Positions 23,223-35,256 are shown, counted from the first letter of the stretch. The stretch: DNA of 64,000 bases from Zoroaster sp. YZ-2022 (GCA_029582265.1 CM055828.1:17557430-17621429); one strand, 5' to 3'. Numbers and translations are program-made. Notes: generated from the sequence alone by a model not told the origin.

Positions 23223-24202
23223 ATCTGCATTTATAATAAATGTACGCTCTGTATGTACGATTTAGTGACAGTTCAGAATGGGTGATATTCAGGGGTTGTC
23301 ATTGGAATCGGTAATTTGGGAATAAAATGTCTGCCCCTCCCCCCAAGGTCTTGGTGATGGCATGTACTGCAACTGGTGATGAACCAACACATTTGTTTTT
23401 TTCAAAACTTCTTTGATCTCTATTATTGCAGCACTATAGAATTCAAAAACTGGGGAAGGGGAGGGGCAAACAAGCAATAACAACATAAGGGGCCCAAATT
23501 ACCAATTCCATTGACTGACGACTGGTGCTTCATTATGTCGAAAATCACACCCAGCATCAATTCTGCATAGCTGAAGTTGCAAGATGTTTCTGTCCTTTCT
23601 AAAAAAGATTTAAGATTGAAAATAGGAGTAAGGGCTTAGATTTAAATAAATGTTGTTTAACTGACATGGGTTGGAAAGGTGGTTATCAGATACACCCCTT
23701 CTCTTGGACTGAAATGCCAGTACTGCTATAGCAAAAAATAATAACAAATTATACTAAACCTTAATTTTTTGTAATAAACAACCATTAAAACTAAATGAAA
23801 TCTTCATCATTGGTATTTGATAATGAACATTAACTTCAACCCTGTAACACTTTAACATTAGATCTCTTGAAAAATGTATGTGAAAATCTGTGAAAATTTA
23901 TTAAAAATAGGTGCTCCCGACCTCGTGTTTCATAAAGTTATGTCATGGTAACTTCTTGAATTTTTCAATAATTTATTTTATAATTTTTTTTTTCTAAGAT
24001 AAAAGCACTTTGGACAAATTAATTTGGACATTAGGCATGTGTCCCAACCAAATAAAAATGTTTGATATAAGAATCTAAACCAAAATAGAAGGGGACATTA
24101 TCATGATTGTGTTCATTATGTACACATGTACATCATGTTAATTCATTGTTATGTCTGGCGATGGCAATGCAAATTAATATTGATCATGATTAAGATACTC
24201 AC

Positions 24203-24232
24203 CCAGAATCCACCATGTCCAGGTAGATGCTG
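24203..24232 (-). CDS. Candidate 30-base exon
   Basis: On the minus strand, acceptor 'gtgcttag' and donor 'tgg|gtgagt' bound a phase-0 segment encoding QHLPGHGGFW. It would join in phase to the signal exon at 24520-24591. The exon is very short, so this is weak evidence. Confidence 0.25.
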
Positions 24233-24519
24233 CTAAGCACCGGTTTGTTCAGTCTATGCCTTTCTCCATAGTTGATCGATGGTCTATCAATCCTAGTAAT
24301 AAACATTTTTCCTCATTTTTTGGCCTAGCTATACTGGTAGTCATGTACCTTGACTCCCCCACAATATCCATGACCGATGCAAAACAACACTGAGGACCCA
24401 CACGAAATATAACTTCTTTGGCAAGCATCAAAACGCGAAACTAAATAGGTTTTTCTACAAATGTCTGTTCGTGCCAACAGTGTATGACTGTTAAGAATAA
24501 TGTTATTTGTTCTACTTAC

Positions 24520-24591
24520 AAAGATAATGTGACACAAAACCATGCAACAAAGACAGTTCAATGATAGGATTGCACCGACGCGTCGCGACAT
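24520..24591 (-). CDS. Candidate signal-peptide first exon
   Basis: The minus-strand ATG at 24591 opens 24 codons (MSRRVGAILSLNCLCCMVLC...) that end exactly at a near-perfect donor, ttt|gtaagtag. This hydrophobic start resembles a signal peptide. The ATG lies in a local CpG-containing block (24570-24680) unlike the AT-rich surroundings, which could be a promoter region. The downstream gene structure is unknown. Confidence 0.35.
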
Positions 24592-25569
24592 GATATCCAC
24601 TGCAGCGCGAAGTGACTGTGTATGATTTTGGGATACAGCGCGAAGTGACACATTGCAGTTTCCCGGCTGCGAAATTGCCACCAATTGAAAATACTAATGC
24701 ACAGTGGTAACACGAAGGATTCCAAAAAATGTGAGGTGCTTCAATTGGGAAAAGTGTAAGCTTTTTGTTAATTTTCGTTTCGTCGTCTGCTTTTTTGTTT
24801 TAGTTCGAAAAATGCCTCGAAAAAAACATTCCGGTGATAGAAAAATGGCATCAAGTTGATTTGGTTTCGTCAGCTTGTTATGTTCTGTTCATGTGTTAAG
24901 TTTGAAGGCTGTATATGCTTAGCAAGGATGCCTTTGTTACCGGACAATCGCCACTGTAAAAAAAAAAAAAGTACAAAAACAATAGGTGTTCGCGCTGTAG
25001 GACTAGGATAACTTTGCAAAAATGACTTTCCTTTTTCATGAAGGTTTGTCAATTATGCTTTCTTATTCTTGGTTTTTTCAATGCTAAAATCTTTTTAAGA
25101 TATTTGACTGGATATACAGATTGAGTGAAACTCTTTCTTCTAAATCTGAAGTACCAAATTTAGCAAATGATAGCTGACGGAACATATATGTTTAACAATG
25201 AGGCACACCACGGTCAGATGGTTGAGGAACAACCAGTTCTTTATCAACTTTCCTTCTAACACTAGGTTTTCTAAGATGTTTTTTGGCTCCACTTCAGAAT
25301 ATAAATTAACATGACTGTCTTTATCTGAATTGCCATGCCCAGTCTCAATACTGAGGTCAACAAAATCATCTTCGCCGTTAATAAAATAAAAGTACACTTA
25401 ATTGCACCCCACAAGGAAAATTTGCAAAAACACTTTCAAATTCAACTGACTCCTCATTGAAAAGGATATTCAGAATGGATCTACAGGAATCCTTCATCAA
25501 CAACTCCAAGTGCCCACACAAAGAAACAGAACTGATTTAAAGGAGTTGACTCACTTGCCATGGAAATTC

Positions 25570-25615
25570 GGAGCTGTTCAAAATAAACGGTTGCCATGGC
25601 AACCATGAAAACGAA
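25570..25615. promoter_or_regulatory. RFX X-box palindrome in a repeat
   Basis: GTTGCCATGGCAAC (25590-25603) is a perfect palindrome matching the RFX-factor X-box consensus. The surrounding 'ctgttcaaaataaacg' recurs with a near match GTTGCCATAGCAAC at 57951-57964, so the motif travels with a dispersed repeat. Binding is not shown. Confidence 0.5.
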
Positions 25616-25780
25616 CATGAATTGTTTTGTAGGTGTATTAATTGTATGTGAGTATGCAGGTCAATTGAAATCAGTTAACTGTTTGGGCATACCCTGGATA
25701 AATAAATTTAATAAATAAATAAAAAAAATAAAAAAATAACTTTGTGACTCGACTCAGTACAATCCAACCTTCTAGCGATC

Positions 25781-25961
25781 CAGCGGGAGGGGGCAAATGG
25801 GAATTGCTTTTCATTGGGGGCCCAGGGGGTATGGGTTTTTTCCACTGTTCTTTGTCTTTTCTTTTTTGGGGGCACTATCGGGATTTTTCGTGGGGGGACA
25901 CTGGAAATTTGTGGGGCGCGTGCCCCCTCCCACCCCAAGGCCTCCTGTGGCTACGCCGCTG
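25781..25961. mobile_element. hAT-type MITE, GC-rich
   Basis: A 181-bp element is flanked by 8-bp repeats tagcgatc (25773-25780) and tagcgatg (25962-25969). The right end CTACGCCGCTG matches the terminus of the copy at 53876-54086; the left end is diverged. An 8-bp duplication fits hAT. Confidence 0.7.
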
Positions 25962-26294
25962 TAGCGATGAACTGCCGCCGCTAGCTAGTCGTCACAACAG
26001 CATCTTTCTCTGCTATTTTAATGGGCACTCAATTGTCCGGACTCCCCAAACCCTGTAAACGTAGCCCGCAGCCCTTAAATTAAAATTAATAACGGTACAT
26101 CGCACCATAGTACATCGGTCCTTTTTGTTGATGCTGTTGTAATGTATGGTAAAATGGACTTTTAGTAAATACGCATAGTCGCCTGGAAATAAAATCTTTG
26201 GAAATTGTTATGTGGAAAATTATCCCAGTTTATGTCCCAACTAAACTATAAGTTGGCCCTTCCAAAGTAGTATAGTCAGGCCCTTTACTTTGGA

Positions 26295-27195
26295 ACCGTC
26301 CATTTATGGCGGGTGAATTGGAATGGGATGGACAGTTTCACCAAATGTTCAATCTGCTAGTAGAAAATGAGAAAATAGGTTTGGTCCAAAACGTTCGATC
26401 TGCTTTTCGGCTAGTAGAAAATGAGAAAATACGTTTGGTCCAAAATGTTCAATATGTTTGTAATTGGGGGAACTGGGGAAGGGCAAATACATTTTTAAGG
26501 GGGAATTTCCTCCCCGTGTCGCCGCCACTGCAGATGGGACGTAACCGCCCCACCTCTTCACATTCCTTGTTGGATAATCCCATTACACAGCTCCTAAAAT
26601 GTGTTCAACATTATTACTTGTACTACAAGCATGTACGATTGTATTAGCGTAACTTGTGAGTTCGTTGAGCCGACATTCAAATTCCGGTTCAAGTACGGGT
26701 TTTGTTGAGCTGACTTTTCAATTCTGGTTTCTGAGTGGCGTTACTCAGTGAAACATTGGGAAGGTTTTGTTGGGAAGAACCACAGATCCTAGAACCGTCC
26801 ATTTATGGTGGGTGAATGGAATGGGATGGACAGTTTCACCAAAATGTTCAATCAGTTTTTCGGCTAGTAGAAATTGAGAAAATTGGTTTGGTCCAAAAAG
26901 ATCAGTTTGCATTTCGACTACTAGAAAATGAGTAAACAGGTCCTAAATGTCCAATATGTTTTTTGGCTAGTAGAAAATGAGAAAATAGGTTTTACCCAAA
27001 ACGTTCAATGTGCTTTTCGGCTAGTAGAAATTGAGAAAATAGGTGTGGTCCAAAACGTTCGATCTCCATTTTGGCTAGTAGAAAATGAGAAAATAGGTCC
27101 TAAACGTCCAAAGTGCTTTTCTGCTAGTACAAAATGAGAAAATGGGTTGATCTAAAACGTTAAATCTGCTTTTCGGCTAGTAGAAAATCAGAAGA
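26295..27195. repeat. Minisatellite, ~55-bp unit with GGCTAGTAGAAAATGAGAAAA
   Basis: Imperfect repeats of 'ggctagtagaaaatgag' + 'aaaataggtttggtccaaaa' + 'cgttcgatctgc' type units occur at 26340-26460 and 26835-27195. A longer leader beginning 'gaaccgtccatttatgg' precedes both blocks (26295 and 26793), so the whole leader-plus-array was duplicated. The open frames across it are by-products of the repeat. Confidence 0.8.
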
Positions 27196-27589
27196 ACACA
27201 TGTCCACTTTTGGACTGCAAATGTATGAGAAAAAAGAAAAATGCATTTTACGAAAACATTCATTCTGGTTTCCATACATACATCTTGGGATATAATTTGT
27301 GATTTGCTTCTTAGCTGCATTAAACAAAATGAAAAACGTTCTCCTTGGATCTCTTACGAAATATGTTGCCTCAGTCGAAAGCAAAACAAAAAATACTGTA
27401 CTTGAAATATCATAGAAATGAAGACAAATATATTAAATGCTGTGACGAAACAGTGGTAGACTTGTACGTAAGGAAGCAAACGTCATTATTTTCCGATCTC
27501 TATTTGCCATGCAGTCGAAAATGTCTTAGAGATCATATTGATCCTACACGACTATCTTACCATTGACGTACATATCGGATCTTATCAAA

Positions 27590-28110
27590 AGCCCATCATG
27601 GTTTGTTACCTTGGGTCGATACAGTCTATTTAGACTGGGCCCGCGTCTTTGATGAGGTCCATTATGATTCATTAATCAGTAAATTACATGATTATCTGTG
27701 GTTCTTTGCTGAACTGGTTTATTTTTTTCTTTTGTTACCGTACACGAGTTATTTTCCAAGGTTCATTTTCAGATTGGTGTAATGTTGCGACGGGGGGGGG
27801 GGGGGGGGAGGGGGGTAATTTTGGCCCTATGCTGTTCAATATGTTGTATTAAATCTTTCTAAGAACATTCCATCCTTAGTTTCTCGGTATGCCGATGATC
27901 ACACAATTAATTCCCGAAATCATTTGGTTTGCCTCCAAACAATATCATTTCTTCAAGCAAGGACAACAGTATGCAGCTTAATTTAAAAAAAAAGCAATCT
28001 ATGAATATTACTCGCAGTCGTCAATACTTCAATAATAATTCCTTGACGTTGTTAAGCAATATGAATAACTTGGTATTATTAGGCGCACATATATTTTCAA
28101 ATATTCCTTC
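27590..28110 (+). pseudogene. Decayed LINE reverse transcriptase fragment
   Basis: Translation across frames gives VYLDWARVFDEVHYDSLISK, resembling the RT block 'YLDFSKAFDTVPHDLL..K', and later SRYADDHTINS, the catalytic (Y/F)ADD block. Between them are frameshifts and a poly-G expansion (about 27791-27816). The motif order fits a Jockey/CR1-type LINE on the plus strand. It is not functional. Confidence 0.65.
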
Positions 28111-28273
28111 TTAAATTATTGTCATTATATTACCACCTTAATCAGAAAACAAGTTTCAAGTTGTATTGATAAAACCGCCATATGTTATACATTTGAGAGA
28201 CTATTTTTTAGTAGCCACTTTTTGGATGGGTTGTCTCGCTGGGGGAGCGGAACGGTGAACTCACACGGAATGT

Positions 28274-28290
28274 GCAGATTTTTTTTATTT

Positions 28291-28321
<31 letters not shown>

Positions 28322-28452
28322 TTTTAATTTTAAATATGTGTGTACGTTTTCTTAATGGCAGCGCCTTCCTAGACATTAATATGGTTCCGTTTTTGGTAAT
28401 CTTAAGCTCTGATTTTATTTATTTATTTATTTATGTATTTATTTATTTTTCG
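28274..28452. repeat. (TTTA)n microsatellites
   Basis: Two tracts of ATTT units (28280-28330 and 28414-28452) flank a short unique segment. Confidence 0.9.
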
Positions 28453-28645
28453 TTTAATTTTGTTGTTTGCAATTATGAGTAGATCGTGTTGAATGAATTA
28501 ATGGACAAAAATAAACACAATGAATCTAAGATGTTTACATCTTTTCGTTAGGCAGTACATTCGTTTGTCGATGGTAATATCGGCCAGAGTACCTACACAT
28601 GTACAAACATGTGGCGAAAAAATTCCCATTTAATAACAACAAATA

Positions 28646-29012
28646 ATAATAGTGGCTTCTTATATAGCGCTCATTTCCGTCACGCAGTGACGCTCATGGC
28701 GCATGAACATTATTACCCCTGTCATCAGGCCAGTGATATCATTCCTAGAACCATCTCAACTCCCTGGGGAGTATGCAGCCCATGCTGCCAAATGTGTAGC
28801 GCAACGAGCTTAATCAAACACAATTACCATCTCTACCCTCAAAGGTCCCCATTTATACTCCTGGGTAGAGAGAAGCAATTATAGTTATGTGTCTTGCTCA
28901 GGGACACAAGCACCACGGTCGCGGCCAGTATTCGAACCCACATTCTGAAGACTCGGCCATCAGAACACGAGTCCGATGTACTAAACCGCTCGGCCATGGC
29001 AACCCAGTTCGA
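28646..29012 (-). mobile_element. tRNA-derived SINE (minus strand)
   Basis: Read on the minus strand: A box 'tggccgagcggttta' near 28995, B box 'ggttcgaata' near 28940, body 'tgtgtccctgagcaaga', and end 'gagcgctatataagaagcc' followed by (ATT)n. It has the same family layout as 1762-2164 with a diverged body. Confidence 0.78.
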
Positions 29013-29569
29013 TGAAGCGGGTCACAAATATGGAAGCACGCGGCATTTGACTTAGTACGGAGTGCAGAATAAGTTCAATCCATCGTTACACATAGAAAAT
29101 AAACATTTTAAACAAACTAAACTGAGCAAATTTCCAACCAGGTATTTATTAACACTTGCATAATAAAAAGAAATGTGTTTTTGATACATAAAGCAGACTA
29201 TCGGCGAAAACATGATTGCTCAAAACACATTACATTTAAATTATTTATAATACTTCTAACTTTGGCTTATAATTCTCAATCAATGTATTTTGCATTCGAT
29301 CAAGGTTAAAAAGAATTCCCCTTTGAAATAGTCGTAACACGTATTCCGTTTTAACTATTTATTCCATAAAATGTGTGGTCGCAAGAATTCTGCCGATATC
29401 GAGGTTTTCACGGGAAGTAAAAATCGAGTCACTTATTTTGTAACGTGTTTGACATCCCCCGTAGATCATTAGAAATTCTAACACAAAATTAGTCACTTAG
29501 ATAGATTAATAGATTAATGTTGATAATGATTTGGATGTGATTAACATTTATTTAAAATTTCATATCATA

Positions 29570-29575
29570 TTTATG

Positions 29576-29606
<31 letters not shown>

Positions 29607-31250
29607 TGTAACTACAATGCAATTACAAATATACATCATCTTTGAAGAATTGTGACATAAGATGAGTTTTAAGCAGCGACTTAAATCTAGTTATACTATG
29701 ACACTATTTGAGTTTAATTGGAAGATGATTCCAGAGTCTCGGAGCCACGACAGAAAAAGACACCAGTTCCGTTTTGAAGTTGGTTCCTTTAGGAGTGACA
29801 TGTTGCTGGAGCGCAAATTGCATGATGGAGTGTAGACTTTAAGCAGTTCAAAAATATAAATTGGAGCAATGTTATTACAAGATTTGTGAACAATTAGCAT
29901 AAGTTTAAAAACAATTCTCTGTGAAACAGGAAGCCAGTGCAGTTCTTTTAAGATTGGCGTGATATGGCATGACTGTCTGGACAAAGTTACAACACAAGCT
30001 GCTGTGTTTTGTATGTGCTGAACACGAGATATTTGATTCTGCGGGAGACCGTAAAGGAGAGCATTCCCATTATCGAGCCGTGATGTGACAAACGCATGTA
30101 TAATTTGTTCAGCAGCACTTTGATTCAAGTATTTCCTTATTCAGCCAATATTTCTGATATGAAAGGATGATATGTGCGAACAATGTTGGAGATATGAGGT
30201 TTTAAAGTCATTGTCGAGTCAAATATAACACCCAAATTACGTGCTTGTGATGAGGTGGATAACTGCGAGTCACCAATTGTAATAAATGGCAGAGAAACTT
30301 TTGATAATTGCTGACGCGATCCAAATAGAACAAATTCTGTTTTTTCGTCGTTCAATTTCAAGAAGTTTTGTCTCATCCAACTACGAATCTCTTAAAAAAA
30401 AGCGTTGTAATAAAAGAATCGGCAGGTTCTTGAGAAGATTTAAAAGTAATGTAAAGCTGTGTGTCATCAGCGTAGACATGGTAATTTAAATTATACTTGA
30501 ACATGATATAACGAACCCGAAAGGTATAAACAGTAAACCACTGTGGACCGAGAATGGAGCCTTGGAGTGTCGAATAGTCAAGAATAACAGGTTTGGAGAT
30601 AGAGTTACCAATACAAACATGCTGAGGCCTATTTAAAAGGTAGGACTTACACCAATCCAGGGCTGTGTCATGTATTCCAAGATGTAATCGAAGATGACAA
30701 TAAGATGACAATAAGAATTGGTTGTACAATTCAAGCCATTATTCACTTTTATTCAAATCTATGTTTCTACAAAGATATTAATTATATGTATATGTAAGGA
30801 GAATCCGAATTTAGGTCCTACACCTTTCTTGATTGAATTTTTAATTCAACTGATTTTCGTTTCGATCAAGACCAGATTGTACTTGTCAGAGACGAGTCAA
30901 CATATAACATGACTTGGCTTCGTTTTTTCACAGCATAAAATATTGAAAACCAGAAAACTGTCTTCCTCATCTATTCAACCTCAAATACCCGCCTGGAGAC
31001 GTCTTAAACTCTCGACCACCGAGCTTGCCCGATGAGGATTGGCCGGCTAGAATCCTATATAGCAGCGGGTTCCGTGATATAGCCTATATAGGTTGGTGGA
31101 ATTCTTAGGTTGGGTGATAAACAATTGATTTAAATTTGCCCTACACAGACGTGCTTCATTCCATAAAGGCAGACTTCTATTAAACAATGTATTATACGGT
31201 ACAGTTGTATAGCGACGTACGAATCGGCCAACAAATAAATAGCCGGTTTC
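29570..31250. repeat. Direct duplication copy A, with minus-strand LINE
   Basis: 29600-31250 matches 42780-44590 in direct orientation, about 13.2 kb away. The match includes a LINE 3' part and about 500 bp of non-coding flank (30730-31250). A (CAA)n tract (29577-29605) lies at the left end. Copy A lacks the SINE present in copy B at 44160-44335. Confidence 0.85.
29691..30729 (-). pseudogene. CR1/L2-like LINE reverse transcriptase, frameshifted
   Basis: On the minus strand the order is a block with YADDTQLYITFK (catalytic ADD), then KLNDEKTEFVLFGSRQQLS, then SRLDNGNALLYGLPQNQISR and QHIQNTAA. These are standard RT palm/thumb blocks of CR1/L2/Jockey-type LINEs. Three frames are needed and upstream domains (endonuclease) are absent, so it is a truncated, broken copy. 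The equivalent in copy B is 42884-43889. Confidence 0.85.
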
Positions 31251-31299
31251 TGGTCATATGTCAGCTTCATCATTAGTTGGGTAACGCCTTTTTTTTTTA

Positions 31300-31410
31300 A
31301 ATCTTCATGGCCAACCAGTGAAATACGTGATGCGTGTGTACGCGGTTATTGGAAGCAGATCCAATTTCCCATAACCTACACAAAGTATGATGGCTAAGAG
31401 AGGCCTCACA
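31300..31410. repeat. Repeat shared with 54870-54990
   Basis: 'gccaaccagtgaaatacgtg' through 'atggctaagagaggcctcac' recurs at 54893-54981 with substitutions. No coding potential is seen. Confidence 0.6.
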
Positions 31411-31493
31411 AAACTAAAAATGCCAACGCGCGGAGATCAAATAGAAGAAGACAAATAGAAGAAGACCAACGAAACATCGAAATGAACAGGTTA

Positions 31494-31800
31494 TTAGCAG
31501 CAATTGGCTGGTTTGGCTGAAACCATTTTTAGACTGCCTACTGTACACTTGGTTTCCTCGCTAAAAGCTCCAGGGCCCGTTTGCCACGGACGGCAGCTCC
31601 CTGCATACTGTACTTCACACTTAAATGCTCGTGTCATCTTTCCCTGTTTATTGTACATTCCCCATGTGGTTTTGGTATTGTTTATCATAAACTGCAGACA
31701 CAATCTCGTCCTCCGAACAGATGTGGGCTTGAAATTGTCTACAAGCTGCGTTGGGCAGACTCAGGTCTTGGGTTGAGAACATTTCACTTGTCATGAAGAT
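31494..31800 (-). pseudogene. Secreted cysteine-protein pseudogene (member 2)
   Basis: The minus strand matches the domain exon of the 56.7-kb gene closely: MTSEMFSTQDL..., AHICSEDEIVSAVYDKQ in one frame, then WGMYNKQGKMTRAFKC to ANCC and a TAA stop in another. Relative to member 3, about two bases are missing between the parts (near 31665-31680), giving a frameshift and early stop. The position of the acceptor AG reads AC, so it cannot splice as the relatives do. No signal exon was found on the upstream side. It is an inactive partial duplicate. Confidence 0.75.
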
Positions 31801-32061
31801 CGAAGTAAGTGTATAAACATCGGATTGTTAAGGGAAAAATAAATTTAAATTTAAATCATTGAACACTGTGTGGCATACTCGTTTTATATTAATAATGTTC
31901 AATGCCTCAATTATATTTATTACACTTTTTTGACATACATGCATCCGAATCTGCAGTCATGCGGAAAATAAATCGTCACAGAGAAAACTGCGGATATGTT
32001 CCATTATAAGCAAAGAATATCCCGTCGATCGATACTTTTGAAATGGAGGGGGGGAGGGGAG

Positions 32062-32136
32062 ACATCTCCTCCTCCTCCTCCTTATCCTCCTCCTCCTCCT
32101 CCTCCTCCTTCTCCTCCTCCTCCTCCTCCTCCTCCG
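32062..32136. repeat. (TCC)n microsatellite
   Basis: An imperfect CTCCTC tract. The glutamate-rich frame on the opposite strand is a by-product. Confidence 0.9.
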
Positions 32137-32269
32137 GGAGACTTGTCCAGAGACAAAACATAGTTGCAGAGTTCACAGAATCTTAAAACTTAACACATAG
32201 TTAGATCTTAACATGTAATTGTATCCTAGGTTTTGACGTCATGCATCGAATTACACTAAATCAAAGTTT

Positions 32270-32715
32270 AATATTTCAAAAAATCATATCTTATGAACCA
32301 CAGAAGATATTTTCACAATCTGTGCATCATCTTAAATAACTTGAACTATGCCACATTTTGTTCACAGACATGACCCTAATCTGACCTCTCCTTCCGTTCG
32401 AAACCGGACGTTTAAGTGAAGAAATATTCTGAATCACTTTTCTGTAAATGTATTTGTACAGCCAAAACAGTTGCGGAGTTCAAAGAACCTTAAAACTTAA
32501 CACATAGTTAGACATTAACATATAGTTCCAGATAACGTTGTGACGTCATGGTGAGGTCATATAATGAATTATTACGTAATTAATTATAAGTAAAATAATA
32601 TATCTCGTATATATATCCTTCATAATCATACAGAACATGGAGGACTCGAAATTTGATACACAGATATGACCCTATTGACCCTTACTTCTGGTCCAAACTG
32701 GAAGTTCAAGTTTAA
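32270..32715. repeat. Two interspersed repeats adjoining
   Basis: 32270-32420 belongs to the CCTTCCGG family (330-545), and 32450-32715 matches 5700-5990. The same adjacency may mean that both are parts of one larger element, of which 4206-4425 and 5700-5990 are fragments. Confidence 0.65.
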
Positions 32716-33061
32716 AAAGCTCTTTATGAATTGACGCAAATCTTAAAGGAATGTAGAATACAACCACCAATTATCTTTCCAAATATGACAAACGTCACAG
32801 ATTTTCCTTTAAAAGATGACAGAGGATACTGTGACGGTTCACCAAGTATACGTTTTAAATTGTATTCCGTCGATACCAACTGTGTGAGTGCATTAGCTGG
32901 TGATTCCGTAATCAGTCTAGAAGGTTCCATTGTCAACAACTCTAGCTTAGTCACTGACCAGTATTGCGCAAGGCTGTCACTGACCAGTGGCGCAATCAGC
33001 TATCCCTATATTGAGCGCCCAGCAGGGTGGATATGTGCGCGCTACAAATTATAATTATAAT

Positions 33062-33401
<340 letters not shown>

Positions 33402-34027
33402 GATGATTTGTTCAGTACAGTTATGAATGGGACAAGATATTTGTTTTCAGTCAATGTGGAGTACGACCAAAATTAGGGTAGAATCATAGAAGAATCATGA
33501 AAGAATCATTGGAGAATCAAGAAGTGTAACCAAGTAGTAATCAACTAATAATTGAGAATCATTGAATGATCCTTGTATTTTAAGACAGCTTAATGAGTTA
33601 CTTTATTAATAAAGGCACATACTACTGTCTCTGAATTGCTGCCCCCGGTGCACATTTCGTTGATGGGTTAAGGTACCCAGGGCCTGAGATAAATAAATAT
33701 ATCTCAGGTAATTAAGGAAGACGGCCCAACTGCCCTGCTGAATTCCCTTGGACACTCCATCCCATATTTTCTTGGATCTTTAATTCTCTATTCCCTTGGA
33801 CCAATTCCATATTCCCTTGAGTTAGTTCAATTCCCCTGTCCTCCATGCCCAACCCTGTTCGATGATCCACTGATGCAACGATACTGGTTTGAGCTCGGTG
33901 CTGTGGCCCACCGCTGCAGGCCTCATTGAGGCTGAACGCAACCCATCGGTTACCAGTACCAAAGAGAGGCTACTGACACGACGTGACAATACACTGAATT
34001 AGAGGAAAGTGTAGTCAATTAAGGATC
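33402..34027. repeat. 620-bp inverted repeat, left copy
   Basis: The reverse complement lies at 40318-40937, about 6.3 kb away. Both copies start beside a trinucleotide microsatellite: (TTG)n here and (AAT)n at the partner. Both contain the small hairpin 'ctgagata..tatctcag'. No coding signal is seen. I infer a dispersed element whose end is linked to trinucleotide repeats. Confidence 0.85.
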
Positions 34028-34089
34028 GGTAACGATATTTTGTTTCATAGATCTTGAGCAATGAATGTATGTACATCCAGTGAGATTTT

Positions 34090-34385
34090 GGCCATTTTGT
34101 AGGCCCAAATACTATTAATAATATATGTATGATAAGCATGTCAAGTTTTGTTTCATCAGAACTTCGACATTACACATATGGTAGACACTGCATGTCAATT
34201 TAAATGCTTTTAACCTTGTCCTTTGGTGCTTATGATAGAGAAACCATAGACCACAAATAACATCATGATAAGCCCGAAGAGCTATAATTAGCTTTTATTG
34301 TCTAGAAAAACAACGTGTCTAAAATCATGCTGTAATTGCCCATCTTCACTGGAATAATTTACCGACTTACATCAGCTCGACCACA
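34090..34385. repeat. Repeat duplicated at 35811-36262
   Basis: 'tcaagttttgtttcatcag' through 'catcagctcgaccacatcc' recurs at 35811-35940 (part) and about 36010-36262. In the first copy a tRNA-like SINE is inserted directly after 'cacatcc'. No ORF is present. Confidence 0.8.
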
Positions 34386-34389
34386 TCCC

Positions 34390-34800
34390 TGTGATGGTGG
34401 GCAGTCCACTTATGCTAATTATCTATTGCTCTATGGGGCCAGGTCAGAGGCCAAACCATATCTGCCGAGTAGCCAGGGATCAAACCCCGGTCAGATGCAG
34501 TCAACCCAGGTAACGACAGTAGCTGGGATCATGCACACAAAGGGATACAAGCCTTTTTGGTTGTACACAGAATAAATATATATAGGAAGAAACTGACCTG
34601 AAATATTATATAATAAGGGAAGCGAGCAAAGACAAATTAACTGATGCCGGACTCGAACCCAAGATCTCTCGAATACCGTACGAGCGCTCTACCAACTGAG
34701 CTAACCAGCCCCTATGTTGGTGGGCGGTCCACTTATGCCACTTATTCTATTCAATTATCTATCTATCTAAGGTCAGAGGCCAAACCATATATGCCATTAT
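34390..34800 (-). mobile_element. SINE with tRNA-Thr-like head (minus strand)
   Basis: 34639-34710 on the minus strand resembles a tRNA with D-arm, anticodon loop GGT and B box GGTTCGAGTCC. Flanking body sequences ('ggtcagaggccaaaccatat') occur on both sides, suggesting a tandem or composite SINE. Related copies are at 58335-58790. Confidence 0.7.
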
Positions 34801-34983
34801 GTTTTCAAAACATTGCCATTTAACTGAATATAGTTTTTGGAGAGGATTTTGATACACAAATTATTCTTTTTGAGAAAATGTATAACAATCCAAACGAATT
34901 AAACTAATATAACTAAAGGAAATCATGACGTTGACGCGAACCATTAAAAACATTAAGGGAAAGTATTTTTATGTGACGTTGTT

Positions 34984-35256
34984 TGTATGTTATGTCGCCC
35001 TGAATGTATGTTATGTCACCATGAATGTATGTTATGTCACCATGAATGTATGTTATGTCACCATGAATGTATGTTATGTCATCATGAATGTATGTTATGT
35101 CACCATGAATGTATGTTATGTCGCCCTGAATGTATGTTATGTCACCATGAATGTATGTTATGTCACCATGAATGTATGTTATGTCGCCCTGAATGTATGT
35201 TATGTCGCCCTGAATGTATGTTATGTCGCCCTGAATGTATGTCACCATGAATGTAA
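34984..35256. repeat. 21-bp minisatellite, about 12 copies
   Basis: The unit 'gtatgttatgtcaccatgaat' has variants gccct, accat and atcat in the middle. Because 21 is a multiple of three and the unit lacks stops in several frames, long open frames appear on both strands; these are not genes. 35257-36398 apart from the listed repeat holds no feature. Confidence 0.93.

Noticed and set aside
24325..24684. Minus-strand 119-codon frame as a continuous gene
   Set aside because: A strong splice donor interrupts it at 24520, and the continuation shows no motif. Only the first 24 codons were kept as a candidate exon.
31976..32176. Glutamate-rich small protein on the minus strand
   Set aside because: It is the translation of a (TCC)n microsatellite.
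32731..33054. Plus-strand open frame of about 107 codons
   Set aside because: It has no recognisable motif, and its last part runs into a LINE/SINE 3' end. Open frames on the other strand are similar in length.
33402..34027. 620-bp repeats as LTRs of one retrovirus-like element
   Set aside because: The copies are inverted to each other, lack TG...CA ends and polypurine or primer sites, and enclose unrelated repeats.
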